A DNA stretch of 64,000 nt, taken from NCBI RefSeq assembly GCF_001547895.1, contig NZ_AP014627.1, positions 6,078,001 through 6,142,000 on the forward strand, read 5' to 3'. The translations under genes and the position numbers were made by a program. Under the pieces are notes generated by a model that saw only the letters and a list, made by a program, of their open reading frames with translations, ran no database searches and was not told where the DNA came from. The stretch comes from Pseudomonas sp. Os17 (GTDB taxonomy: Bacteria > Pseudomonadota > Gammaproteobacteria > Pseudomonadales > Pseudomonadaceae). Positions 46,106 through 55,031 of the stretch are shown here, piece by piece (the stretch's first letter is position 1; each line of letters begins with the position of its first letter).

Positions 46106-46986
46106 GCCATTCCTCATTGACCACCTGGCTGACCCTGGGCCGAGTCTCCAACCTGCCGACGGTGTGGACCAACGCCCTGGCCGCCGCCCTGCTGGCCAGC
46201 AGCGCCACCACCCAGGCGCCACCTTCACCGCTGGTCTGGACCCTGCTGCTGGTGGCGCTCTCGGCGCTGTACCTGGCCGGCATGCTGCTCAACGACCTGC
46301 TGGATGCCGACTGGGACCTGCGGCATCAGAACCCGCGGCCGATTGTTCTCGGCCTGGTCACTCGCACCCAGGTCAGCCTGGCCACCGCCGCGCTGTTGCT
46401 GCTGGCGAGCCTGGCGGTGCTGGGCCTGAGCCAGCTGATCGCCCAGCCCCACTGGCTGCTGGCCAGTGCCGGATTGCTGCTGCTGTTCATCCTCGCCTAC
46501 AACCTGCTGCACAAGAACTATCCCCACAGCGTCTGGCTGATGGGCGGCTGCCGCTCGGCCCTGTACCTGACCGCCGCCGCCTGCCTGGCGCTGCCACCGC
46601 AACCGCTGTGGCTGTGCGCCGCGTTGCTGGGCACCTACATCGCCGGCCTGACCTACCTGGCCCGGCTGGAGCACCGCAACCAGCTGCTCAGCCGCCTGCC
46701 GCTGCTGCTGATGCTCAGCCCGCTGGTGCTGGCCTTCTACGCCGACAACGGCGTGTTCTGGCTGGTCCTGCTGCTGTGGCTGGGCTGGCTGGGCTGGCAC
46801 TACCGGCGCCACCTGGCCAACCCACGGCAGCGGCAGATCCGCGCCTTCATCGGTGCGGGCCTCGCGGCCCTGCCGCTGTTCGACGCCCTGGTGCTGGCCC
46901 TGGCCAATCAGCCCCTGGGCAGTCTGTTGTGCGTACTGGTGTTCTTCCTGCTTCCCCACCTTCAACGTTGGATCAAGCCGACATGA
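46102..46986 (+). CDS. eboC: EboC-like UbiA-family prenyltransferase
   Basis: 294 residues starting in an ATGA overlap with eboD. About eight membrane helices and the first aspartate motif NDLLDADWD (usual NDxxDxxxD), followed by NPRPIVLGLVT as in UbiA/COQ2-type enzymes. The second aspartate motif is not evident: the corresponding region reads ARLEHRNQ and later FDALVLALAN. Family members transfer an isoprenoid diphosphate to an aromatic acceptor in the membrane. The donor could come from the IspA/Dxs pathway. Same order as in other ebo clusters supports the name; acceptor unknown. Confidence 0.87.
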   Translation: MSHSSLTTWLTLGRVSNLPTVWTNALAAALLASSATTQAPPSPLVWTLLLVALSALYLAGMLLNDLLDADWDLRHQNPRPIVLGLVTRTQVSLATAALLLLASLAVLGLSQLIAQPHWLLASAGLLLLFILAYNLLHKNYPHSVWLMGGCRSALYLTAAACLALPPQPLWLCAALLGTYIAGLTYLARLEHRNQLLSRLPLLLMLSPLVLAFYADNGVFWLVLLLWLGWLGWHYRRHLANPRQRQIRAFIGAGLAALPLFDALVLALANQPLGSLLCVLVFFLLPHLQRWIKPT

Positions 46987-47750
46987 ACCTGGACGTCATT
47001 TCCCCGCTCTCACCTGCGCTTGCCCTGCGCCATGCAGCCTTTGCCGAACGCCGCCGGCAACTCGAACGACAGCTCGACGACTCGAGCCGGCACTGGTGGC
47101 ACGCGGCCCAGGAACAACTGGCGCAGCAGCCCTCGGCCAATACCCTGGTGCTGCTCAGCAGCCAGTGCAAACGCCGGCTTGGCCAGCCGGCGCCGCTCAC
47201 CGACCCGGGCAACGAGCGCATTCAGCTGGCCCGGGCCCTGCTCCTGGCGCAGTTGCTGGAGCAACAGGCCGGCAGCGACCAACTGGCCTTGCTGCGCCAG
47301 CTGTTTCTCTGGGGGGACGACCAGGAGAAGAGCGTGCTGCTCAAGGTTCTGGATGACCTGGACAGCGAAGGCCGCAGCCTGGAGCTGGCGCTGCAGGCCG
47401 GGCGCACCAACAACCGCGAAGTGTTCGCCGCCATCGCCCTGGACAACCCCTTCCCCGCCCGCCACTACCCCGAGCGGGCCTTCCACCAGTTGGTGCTCAA
47501 GACCCTGGGCATGGGCCTGGACACTGGACGCATCGTCGGCCTGGCCCAGCGCCGCAGCGTCGACCTCAACCAGCTGGCCCTGGAACACATGGAAGAGCAG
47601 TTGGCCGCGTTCCGCAGCGTCAGCGACACGCTGCCTCAGGCCATCGCCTTTGAACTCTTGAGCCAGGCCCAGTGCCAGCGCCTGCGCGGCTTGTGCCAGC
47701 AGCGCCGGCTGCCCGCGCACTGGCTCGAACACGTGCCGCCCGGCGCCTGA
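46983..47750 (+). CDS. eboA: EboA-domain protein
   Basis: 255 residues, ATGA overlap with eboC. It is almost entirely helical and rich in Leu, Gln and Arg, with WGDDQEKSVLLKVLDDLD, RTNNREVFAAIALDNPFPAR and FHQLVLKTLGMGLDTGRIVG, the last two being the conserved EboA segments. No signal peptide or membrane helix, so cytoplasmic. It has no known enzymatic motif. EboA is required in cyanobacterial ebo clusters for movement of the scytonemin precursor to the periplasm; the mechanism is unknown. Gap to eboB is 53 bases, the largest inside the ebo part. Confidence 0.88.
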   Translation: MNLDVISPLSPALALRHAAFAERRRQLERQLDDSSRHWWHAAQEQLAQQPSANTLVLLSSQCKRRLGQPAPLTDPGNERIQLARALLLAQLLEQQAGSDQLALLRQLFLWGDDQEKSVLLKVLDDLDSEGRSLELALQAGRTNNREVFAAIALDNPFPARHYPERAFHQLVLKTLGMGLDTGRIVGLAQRRSVDLNQLALEHMEEQLAAFRSVSDTLPQAIAFELLSQAQCQRLRGLCQQRRLPAHWLEHVPPGA

Positions 47751-47803
47751 AACACCCCGGGACAGGCCGCACCGATTTTTCACCACTGCATCAGGAACTC
47801 ACC

Positions 47804-48688
47804 ATGCCGAAGTACTTTGACCCGCATATCCATATGGTCAGCCGCACCACCGACGACTATCAGAACATGGCCGCCGCCGGTATCACCGGAGTCATCGAAC
47901 CGGCCTTCTGGCAAGGTCAGGCGCGTACCAGCGTCGGCAGCTTCATCGATTACTTCGACACCCTGCTGGGCTGGGAACGCTTTCGCGCCAGCATGTTCGG
48001 CATTCACCATTTCTGCACCATTGGCCTGAACCCCAAGGAGGCCAATGACCTGTCAGTGGCCAACGAGGTGCTGGAGATCCTCCCGCGCTACCTGGTCAAG
48101 GACGGCGTGGTGGCCGTCGGCGAGATCGGCTACGACGACATCACCCCCGAGGAAGACCGTTTTCTCGCCGCGCAGTTGGAACTGGCCAGGCAGTTCAACC
48201 TGCCGGTACTGGTGCACACCCCGCACCGGGACAAGATCGGCGGCACCAAGCGCACCCTGGCGGTGATCCGCGAGGTGGGCATTGCCGAGCACCTGGTGAT
48301 CATCGACCACCTCAATGAACTGACCCTGCCCCTGGTGCTGGACAGCGATTGCTGGCGCGGGCACTCGATCTACCCCAACACCAAGATGTCGGAACAGCGC
48401 ATGGTGGCCCTGCTCCAGCAGTACGGCACCGAGAAAATGGTGGTCAACAGCGCCGCCGACTGGGGCATCAGTGATCCGCTCAAGGTGCCCAAGACCGGCC
48501 AGGCCATGCTCGCCGCCGGGTTCAACGAGGCCCAGGTGGAACAGGTGCTGTTCCACAACCCGGTGGATTTCTTCGCCCAGAGCGGGCAGTTGGACAAACA
48601 GCTGGTGAGCACCCCGCTGCCCATCGACCAGCGCCGCCAGTGGCAGGACAACTCGGCCCTGCGCGGTCAGGAACCGGTGGTCAAATGA
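47804..48688 (+). CDS. eboB: EboB-like TatD-family metal-dependent hydrolase
   Basis: 294 residues. The amidohydrolase/TatD metal site is visible as FDPHIHMVSR (His8, His10), GVVAVGEIGYDD (Glu), PVLVHTPHRD (His), LVIIDHLNE (His) and VNSAADWG (Asp), so a binuclear metal centre should be functional. Classical TatD is a nuclease or exonuclease; the ebo form is divergent and its substrate is unknown. The stop codon overlaps the next gene by ATGA. Confidence 0.9.
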   Translation: MPKYFDPHIHMVSRTTDDYQNMAAAGITGVIEPAFWQGQARTSVGSFIDYFDTLLGWERFRASMFGIHHFCTIGLNPKEANDLSVANEVLEILPRYLVKDGVVAVGEIGYDDITPEEDRFLAAQLELARQFNLPVLVHTPHRDKIGGTKRTLAVIREVGIAEHLVIIDHLNELTLPLVLDSDCWRGHSIYPNTKMSEQRMVALLQQYGTEKMVVNSAADWGISDPLKVPKTGQAMLAAGFNEAQVEQVLFHNPVDFFAQSGQLDKQLVSTPLPIDQRRQWQDNSALRGQEPVVK

Positions 48689-49923
48689 GCGCCCGGGCCG
48701 GTTGGAGCGCCGCGCAGGTCGGCTACTGCAGCAACGTGCACCCGGCCCGGAGCGTGGCCGATCTGCAGGCGTCGATCCAGCAGCACTTCCAGGGCGTGCG
48801 CCGCCAGCGCGGGCTGGCGGTGCAGGACAGCGGCCTGTGGATCAGCGCCCAGGCGGCCGGCGAATTGCAACAGCCCGCAGCGCGCGAGGCGTTCCTCGGC
48901 TTGCTCCACGACTGCGGGCTGCGCCTGACCTCCCTCAACGGCTTTCCTTATGGCCAATTCCATCAGGGCGCGGTCAAGGCCGAGGTCTATCGGCCGACCT
49001 GGGCCGAGCCGCAGCGCCTGGAATACAGCCTGCAACTGGCGGAACTGCTGGCTGCCGCCCTGCCCCTGGACTGTCCCCAGGGGGTGATTTCCAGCGTGCC
49101 CCTGGGTTATGCCGCGCAGTGGGACGCTGCCCAGCAGCAACAGGCCGAGGCTCAGCTGTTGCAGTTGACCGCCGGGCTGGCCAGCCTGCATCGGCGCAGC
49201 GGCAAGAAGATCCTCCTGTGCCTGGAAATGGAGCCGGACTGCGTCCTGGAAAACACCGATCAGGCCATCGCCTTCTTTCAACGCTGGAAAACCTGCGACC
49301 CACACCATCAGTACCTGGCGCTGTGTTTCGACGTCTGCCACCAGGCGGTGGTCTTCGAAGACTGCTACCAGTCGCTGCAACGCTTGCTGCAGGCGCGCAT
49401 ACCGGTGGGCAAGATCCAGTTGTCCAATGCGCTGATCTGCCACTTGCCCGAGGGCGACCCGCAACGCCGCCAGCAGGTGCTGCAGGCCTTGGGCAGCTTC
49501 GTCGAAGCCACCTACCTGCATCAGGTCAAGGCCCGGGACCGCGCGGGGCAACTGCTGGCCTGGGCCGACCTGCCCAAGGCGCTGCAGGCGGCGCAGCCGC
49601 AGCAGGGGCACTGCCCGGAGCTGCGGATCCACTTCCATGTGCCCCTGTTCAGCCAGCAGTTCCTGCTGCCGGAGCTCCATGGCAGCCAGCAGGCACTGAT
49701 GCGCACCTTCGACTTTCTAGCCGCCCACCCACAGTTCCAGCCGGTGCTGGAGGTCGAGACCTACAGCTGGAACGTGCTGCCCGGCGCCTTGCGCCCGGAC
49801 ACCGAGCAGGCCCTGCTCCACGGCATCGCTGCGGAACTGCAATGGGTCGAGGAACAACTGCGCCAACGGCACTTGCTGCACGGGCAAGCGTCGCTCATGG
49901 AGACCCCCACCCATGCCCTCTGA
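48685..49923 (+). CDS. eboE: EboE-like xylose-isomerase/sugar-phosphate-isomerase-type TIM-barrel protein
   Basis: 412 residues, ATGA overlap with eboB. GYCSNVHPARSVADLQASI at the start and LTSLNGFPYGQFHQGAVK are typical of the ebo member of the AP-endonuclease-2/xylose-isomerase-like TIM barrel; LCLEMEPDCVLENTDQAIAF, LCFDVCHQAVVFED and KIQLSNALICHLP contain the Glu/Asp/His ligand positions of that fold. It is followed by eboF with an 11-base overlap. The reaction is unknown; an aldose-ketose-type isomerisation or epimerisation is the family expectation. Confidence 0.87.
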   Translation: MSARAGWSAAQVGYCSNVHPARSVADLQASIQQHFQGVRRQRGLAVQDSGLWISAQAAGELQQPAAREAFLGLLHDCGLRLTSLNGFPYGQFHQGAVKAEVYRPTWAEPQRLEYSLQLAELLAAALPLDCPQGVISSVPLGYAAQWDAAQQQQAEAQLLQLTAGLASLHRRSGKKILLCLEMEPDCVLENTDQAIAFFQRWKTCDPHHQYLALCFDVCHQAVVFEDCYQSLQRLLQARIPVGKIQLSNALICHLPEGDPQRRQQVLQALGSFVEATYLHQVKARDRAGQLLAWADLPKALQAAQPQQGHCPELRIHFHVPLFSQQFLLPELHGSQQALMRTFDFLAAHPQFQPVLEVETYSWNVLPGALRPDTEQALLHGIAAELQWVEEQLRQRHLLHGQASLMETPTHAL

Positions 49924-51358
49924 AACCCTGCGCCAGCCCTTGCTGCTGATCAATGTGGTGGGCCTGACGCCGAGCCTGCTGGGCCCGGCCACGCCGCGCA
50001 TCAACGCCCTGTTGCAACGGGCGCGGATGGCCAGACTGCAACCGGTGTTCCCGGCCGTGACCTCGACGGTGCAGGCCTCGATCCTCACCGGCTTGCCGCC
50101 CTCGGAACACGGCATCGTCGGCAACGGCTGGTACTGGCGCGATCAGGCCGAAGTGCGTTTCTGGCTGCAGCCCAACGGGCTGATTCAGGGCGAGAAGATC
50201 TGGCAGAGCCTGCAGCGGCAGATCCCTGACCTGCGCTGCAGCCAGCTGTTCTGGTGGTTCAACATGCATGCCCAGGTGAACGCGGCCATCACTCCGCGGC
50301 CACATTACCCGGCTGACGGGCGCAAAGTGTTCGGCCTCTATTCGTCACCGCCCGGACTGCACGAGCGCATTGAACAGCAGATCGGCGAGTTTCCCTTTCC
50401 CGGCTTCTGGGGCCCGGCGGCGGGGATTGCTTCCAGCCGCTGGATCGTCGACTGCGCCATCGCCGAGTTCCAGATCAACCGGCCGCACCTGCAGCTGATC
50501 TACCTGCCGCACCTGGACTACAGCCTGCAGCGCCTGGGCCCGGAGCATCCGTCCATCAGCGATGAAGTGCGGGCCATCGACCACGAAGTCGGACGCCTGC
50601 TGGATTTTGCCCGGCAGCAGGGCGCGGCAGTGATGCTGGTGTCCGAATACGGCATCGAAGCGGTACAGCAGTCGATCTCCATCAACCGCGTGCTGCGTGA
50701 ACAGGGCCTGTTGCAGGTGCGTCGCTCCCTGAGCTGGGAGTTGCTCGATCCCGGCGCCAGCGCCGCCTTTGCCGTGGCCGATCACCAGATCGCCCACATC
50801 TATGTGCGCGAGCCCAAGGACATCGCCCGGGTCAAGGCGCTGTTGCAGCGCCAGCCCGGCATCGAACAGGTGCTGGACAAGACCGAGCAGCGGGCCTGGC
50901 AGCTGGATCACCCGCGCAGCGGCGAGCTGGTGGCGGTGGCCGCCGCGGGCTTCTGGTTCGATTACTACTACTGGTTCGACGATCGCCTGGCCCCGGACTT
51001 CGCCCGCACCGTGGATATCCACCGCAAGCCGGGCTACGACCCGCTGGAGTTGTTCATCGACCCGGCGATCCGCTTTCCCAAGCTACGGGTAGCGCGGCGC
51101 CTGCTGCAGAAGAAGCTCGGCTTTCGCTACTACATGGACCTGATTCCACTGGACACCTCACTGATTCGCGGCAGCCACGGACGCTTGCCGAGCACCCCCG
51201 AGGTGGGCCCCCTGCTGATCACCGACTGCGATTTACCACTGCCGGACCACCTGCCGGCCACCGCGGTAAAGCACCTGCTCCTAGAGCATTTCCTAGGGCG
51301 CCCCAATGACGATACGGCTCAGGCCAAGGAGATTCCATGCGGCGAACCATCCCTATAG
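49913..51358 (+). CDS. eboF: EboF-like nucleotide-pyrophosphatase/alkaline-phosphatase-superfamily protein
   Basis: 481 residues, 11-base overlap with eboE. The nucleophile region is FPAVTSTVQASILTGLPPSE with Thr as the expected nucleophile, and YLPHLDYSLQRLGPEH holds Asp202. Two expected metal-ligand sites are changed: the first aspartate of ISIDGL-type motifs is Val16 (INVVGLTP), and the SDHG pair reads SEYG (Glu245, Tyr246). GSHGRLPSTPEVGPLL retains the final His. These changes also occur in ebo relatives as I recall them, so the protein may use a different metal geometry or not hydrolyse phosphodiesters in the usual way. The 3' end overlaps the next gene by 22 bases. Confidence 0.87.
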   Translation: MPSETLRQPLLLINVVGLTPSLLGPATPRINALLQRARMARLQPVFPAVTSTVQASILTGLPPSEHGIVGNGWYWRDQAEVRFWLQPNGLIQGEKIWQSLQRQIPDLRCSQLFWWFNMHAQVNAAITPRPHYPADGRKVFGLYSSPPGLHERIEQQIGEFPFPGFWGPAAGIASSRWIVDCAIAEFQINRPHLQLIYLPHLDYSLQRLGPEHPSISDEVRAIDHEVGRLLDFARQQGAAVMLVSEYGIEAVQQSISINRVLREQGLLQVRRSLSWELLDPGASAAFAVADHQIAHIYVREPKDIARVKALLQRQPGIEQVLDKTEQRAWQLDHPRSGELVAVAAAGFWFDYYYWFDDRLAPDFARTVDIHRKPGYDPLELFIDPAIRFPKLRVARRLLQKKLGFRYYMDLIPLDTSLIRGSHGRLPSTPEVGPLLITDCDLPLPDHLPATAVKHLLLEHFLGRPNDDTAQAKEIPCGEPSL

Positions 51359-52524
51359 TCGTGCTGAGTGTGTTGAGCGGCCTAGCCCAGGCCCAGACCA
51401 CCAGCCCGTTCAACTGCAACAACTTCCTCACCTTCAACGGTGATCAGAGCACAACCCTGAGCACCTTCAAGCAGAGCCCGGAAACCATGGCCTGGAACTG
51501 GTTCGTCTGCCTCAACCAGGCCGACGGCAGCAACGGCGGCCTCCGGGTCTGGGAGACCTTCAAGCCTTCCGATCAGGTCTACCGGTTGAAAGGCGCCGAG
51601 CCCCTGCCTTACTCCGAGCGCGAGAATCTGCCGAGCGAGGTGCCGGAGCTGGCGCAAAAGCAGGGCATGGACCCCAAGGGGCTGTTCCAGTTCCTGGGCA
51701 ACGACACCGCTGGCAGCCCGCAGAACGGCGTTCAGCAGGTCGATGGCCTGGCCTTGAAAATGCGCAGCGGTGCCCCGGTCCCGCCGTCGAAGCACGAACA
51801 ACTGGTGCGTTTCCACCTGATGATGGGCAAGGACACCTTCAACTACATCGTGGCCAACAAGGTCTATAACCGCGATGGCCTTGCCAAGCTGACCAGCAAC
51901 CTGGATTTCCCGGCCACCGCCTGGGAGCTGAAGACCTCCTGGTTCTGGATCGGCACCGACCAGGGCTTCAAGACCCTGCTGGCCGAAGATGGCTACTACA
52001 TCTCCCAGGCCTACTACGTGGACAGCACCGGCCAGTATCAGGTGGGCTACGCCGCCCTGAGCGGCATGCATGTGATCAACAAGCTGACCCCGGACTGGGT
52101 CTGGACCACCTTCGAGAATCGCAACAATCCCAAGTACACCGTCACCAATGACACCCCACCCAAGCCGATGACCAACATCACCGGCCCCACCGATGCCGCC
52201 AAACCGGTGAACATCAGCTTCCAGCAGCAGTACTCGAACCTGGCCCAGTACGAACTGATCGGCGTGCAGTACGACCAGCACCAGGCCGAACCCAAGCTGC
52301 TGGCCAACTCCCAGCTGGAATCGGCCTTCCAGGGCAGCTCTTCGTGCCTGGCTTGCCACAGCACCGCGGCCTACTCGACACAGAAGAACAACTTCTTCTC
52401 GTTCAACATCGACCACACAGGCGGAATCCTCTACCCCACCAGCGTACTGCCGGACAAAGACTTCGTCGGTTATCAAAAACTGGACTACGTCTGGTCGCTC
52501 AAACGCGCCCAGTGGAAACGCTAA
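51337..52524 (+). CDS. Secreted mono-heme cytochrome-c-like protein, paralogue A
   Basis: 395 residues from the ATG at 51337, preceded by AAGGAG five bases away and overlapping eboF by 22 bases. The signal peptide MRRTIPIVVLSVLSGLAQAQ puts it in the periplasm. A single heme-binding CLACH (Cys337, Cys340, His341) lies near the C-terminus in SSSCLACHSTAA. Other marks are KDTFNYIVANKVYNRDG and LSGMHVINKLTPDWVWTTFE, which recur in the second paralogue at 55987-57273. I know no characterised family for the rest of the protein. Heme attachment would need the Ccm machinery. It is the first gene of a VioB-like module following the ebo genes. Confidence 0.8.
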   Translation: MRRTIPIVVLSVLSGLAQAQTTSPFNCNNFLTFNGDQSTTLSTFKQSPETMAWNWFVCLNQADGSNGGLRVWETFKPSDQVYRLKGAEPLPYSERENLPSEVPELAQKQGMDPKGLFQFLGNDTAGSPQNGVQQVDGLALKMRSGAPVPPSKHEQLVRFHLMMGKDTFNYIVANKVYNRDGLAKLTSNLDFPATAWELKTSWFWIGTDQGFKTLLAEDGYYISQAYYVDSTGQYQVGYAALSGMHVINKLTPDWVWTTFENRNNPKYTVTNDTPPKPMTNITGPTDAAKPVNISFQQQYSNLAQYELIGVQYDQHQAEPKLLANSQLESAFQGSSSCLACHSTAAYSTQKNNFFSFNIDHTGGILYPTSVLPDKDFVGYQKLDYVWSLKRAQWKR

Positions 52525-52535
52525 GGAGAGCCACC

Positions 52536-54965
52536 ATGAGCGTCTTGAACTTTCCCCGGATCTACCTCAACGGTTTCATGTTCTGGAACCCGCCGACCTT
52601 CAACAACAACGATGTGCTGCCGCTGTACGACGCGGTGAAGATGCAGATGAACTGGCGTTTCTTGAGCGAGTACGGGATCAACGACAAGAATGCCCCGCAG
52701 ACGCTGATGCCCTGGGGCATCACCCCGCTGGCCTACCAGAATGTCCCGGACTATGTGCTGCAGGTGCCGACCAACGGCGATCCCAACAGTTACCCGATGA
52801 TTCCCGCCGAGTGGGACCTGTTCGGCGACAACGCTTGCGGCACCGTGGATTATCAACAGTTTCGCTCGGTGATCATCGGCGGGGAATCCAAGGTCGACAG
52901 CTACATCGACAACGATCCGCTGATCAACAAGTCCTACCAACTGCTGGGCAATTCCTTCGGTAACCCGAGCCCGACCGCGGCACGTTTTGTCGACATCAGC
53001 CCCTGGCAGAACACCTTCACCGCGCTGTACTTCGACAAGATCACCCTGGGCGATACCACCTGCGGAGTGACCCTGAAACAGGGCTGCCGCATGCTCAACC
53101 GTTTCCTGGATTTCAATTGGGGGGCATTCGGCGGCCTGGTCTACGTGACCTGTACCTGGCAGACCTGCTTTACCAAAGACCAGGTGGACTGGTTCCTCGG
53201 CGGTTCGCAACTGCTGCAGAACCTGAAGGATGAAATGGAGCAGAACAAGGACGCCCAGGGCCTGATGCTCAGGTTCACCACCTACCTGACCGTCTACGAC
53301 AAGAACGGCCTGTTCAACGACTTCAAGATCGTCAACAGCCACTCCCAGGCGCCCTGGGACATGTCCAGGTTGCAGATGCTCTATCAAATAGGCCTGGACA
53401 ACCCGACCGAAACCTTCTTCAACCCGGCCTACAGCCGCACCGCCGGCACCCTGGGCCTGTGGCTCAACAACGAGTTCCCCACCGCCCCGGCCGGCCAGCG
53501 CCTGACGCCCCTGACCCCGGTGGACTTCTACAAGAAGGTTCCGGGCGACACGGTGATCCACAAGCCGGAACAGGTGGTCAACCTGGGCGTGCTCAGCGCC
53601 CAGCTCAACGGCAGTACGCTGTCGCTGGACCTGGGCAATACCTTTCCGAGCTACCCGGCTGTCCATGACCTTCCGGCCGCCCCTGACCTGGATGGCCGCA
53701 ACAACGCTATTCCGGTCGCCGCCAAGTTCCATGTCGGCGACTATGAGTTGGGGGTCCAGCAGGGCGGCAACTTCGAGCCCCTGACCGGCATCAGCTTCGA
53801 CCAGTATCAGCAATCGAACTTTGACAAGCGTTCCGGCCTGTTGGACCTGCCCCTCGATGCCGGCGCCCAGGCCCTGCTGAAAAACGGCAACCTGGCGCTG
53901 CGGCTCAAGGGCACCGACACCATCGCCGCTCAACAGCAGATGTGGACCGCGGAAGTCATCGAGAGCGGCAGTTTCATCGACGTCGGTGACAGCCGGACGC
54001 TGAACATCATGGTGCAGTACAACGGCAAGCCCGCGCCGGCCGGCACCACCTTGTGGGTCGCCGAGTACAACAACGCCTTCATGCTGACCACCAGCAACTA
54101 CTACCTGGCGTTCAGCAACCCGGCGGACTTCGTGCTGATCAAAGACCTTCCCGACATGCGAGCGAAGAACGAGCCGGGCATGCCCCAGTTCGTCGACAGT
54201 TCGCAGCATCCGAGCCTGTTCAGGGAGGGCAGCGGCAGGCGCCTGAGCGCCATGATCGTCAAGGCTACCGCGTGCGATGAGCCGGTAAGCACCCCCATCA
54301 CCTATCAGGAGTTCCTGAAAACACCGGCCGCCGTCGACCTGAGGCCGTGCCTGAAGTTCGACAAGCCACAGCCGATGACCGGGAAGCTGGACAATGACGC
54401 CGGCCTGGGCGCCACCGTGAACTACAGCCTGACCAGCATCAAGACCAATGCCGACGGCATCGCCCAGTTGACGGTGCAAGCCGTGGCGCCGGGCTTTCCC
54501 ACCCTGCGCTTTTTCATTCAGGACGATCCGACGGGCATTCCGTTCAGCTTCTCCTACACCGACGCCTTCACCGACTTCCTCTCGCCGTTGCGGGTGCTGC
54601 CGCAAGAGCCGCAGATGCTCAAGGACTTCATCGACTGCTGGAACCGGGTGTACCAGTTCGACGACGCCAATGTGCGGATCTGGAAAGAGTTCATCTTTCC
54701 GCAAATCCTGCAGCCCTTCTATTACCTCTACCCGATCATGAACAAGTACATGCCGCTCAACTCCCTGCAGCGCATCGAGGGCGCGATCGAGCAGTTCATC
54801 ACCCTGATCAGCAAGGAGTACCAGGAGGCCAGCACCCTGGCCATGCCCATCACCCGGGACCTGCCCCAGAGCCGGCGCCAGGTGCTGGAGATCTGGGCCA
54901 AGGATCTGGTGAGCACGGGCTACCCACCGACCCCGCTCGACCTCAACGCCTATCAGCAAGGTTGA
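52536..54965 (+). CDS. Large VioB/RebD N-terminal-domain-like protein
   Basis: 809 residues from the ATG at 52536 (MSVLNFPRIYLNGFMFWNPP), with AGGAG seven bases upstream. The start closely resembles the start of VioB (MSILDFPRIHFRGWARVNAP) and RebD. The C-terminal 130 residues, including YLYPIMNKYMPLNSLQRIEG, EYQEASTLAMPITRDLPQSR and RRQVLEIWAKDLVS, resemble the VioB segment ahead of its ferritin-like domain. The ferritin-like domain that VioB has after this is absent. VioB and RebD couple two iminophenylpyruvate-type units to give bis-indole intermediates. No signal peptide, so cytoplasmic. Distance to the next gene is 66 bases. Function is inferred from resemblance only. Confidence 0.78.
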   Translation: MSVLNFPRIYLNGFMFWNPPTFNNNDVLPLYDAVKMQMNWRFLSEYGINDKNAPQTLMPWGITPLAYQNVPDYVLQVPTNGDPNSYPMIPAEWDLFGDNACGTVDYQQFRSVIIGGESKVDSYIDNDPLINKSYQLLGNSFGNPSPTAARFVDISPWQNTFTALYFDKITLGDTTCGVTLKQGCRMLNRFLDFNWGAFGGLVYVTCTWQTCFTKDQVDWFLGGSQLLQNLKDEMEQNKDAQGLMLRFTTYLTVYDKNGLFNDFKIVNSHSQAPWDMSRLQMLYQIGLDNPTETFFNPAYSRTAGTLGLWLNNEFPTAPAGQRLTPLTPVDFYKKVPGDTVIHKPEQVVNLGVLSAQLNGSTLSLDLGNTFPSYPAVHDLPAAPDLDGRNNAIPVAAKFHVGDYELGVQQGGNFEPLTGISFDQYQQSNFDKRSGLLDLPLDAGAQALLKNGNLALRLKGTDTIAAQQQMWTAEVIESGSFIDVGDSRTLNIMVQYNGKPAPAGTTLWVAEYNNAFMLTTSNYYLAFSNPADFVLIKDLPDMRAKNEPGMPQFVDSSQHPSLFREGSGRRLSAMIVKATACDEPVSTPITYQEFLKTPAAVDLRPCLKFDKPQPMTGKLDNDAGLGATVNYSLTSIKTNADGIAQLTVQAVAPGFPTLRFFIQDDPTGIPFSFSYTDAFTDFLSPLRVLPQEPQMLKDFIDCWNRVYQFDDANVRIWKEFIFPQILQPFYYLYPIMNKYMPLNSLQRIEGAIEQFITLISKEYQEASTLAMPITRDLPQSRRQVLEIWAKDLVSTGYPPTPLDLNAYQQG

Positions 54966-55031
54966 GCCGCAACGCTCAGGCACTGGAACACCGGGCGACC
55001 CGAGTCGCCCGGCTTTGCAAAGGAGAGTCAG

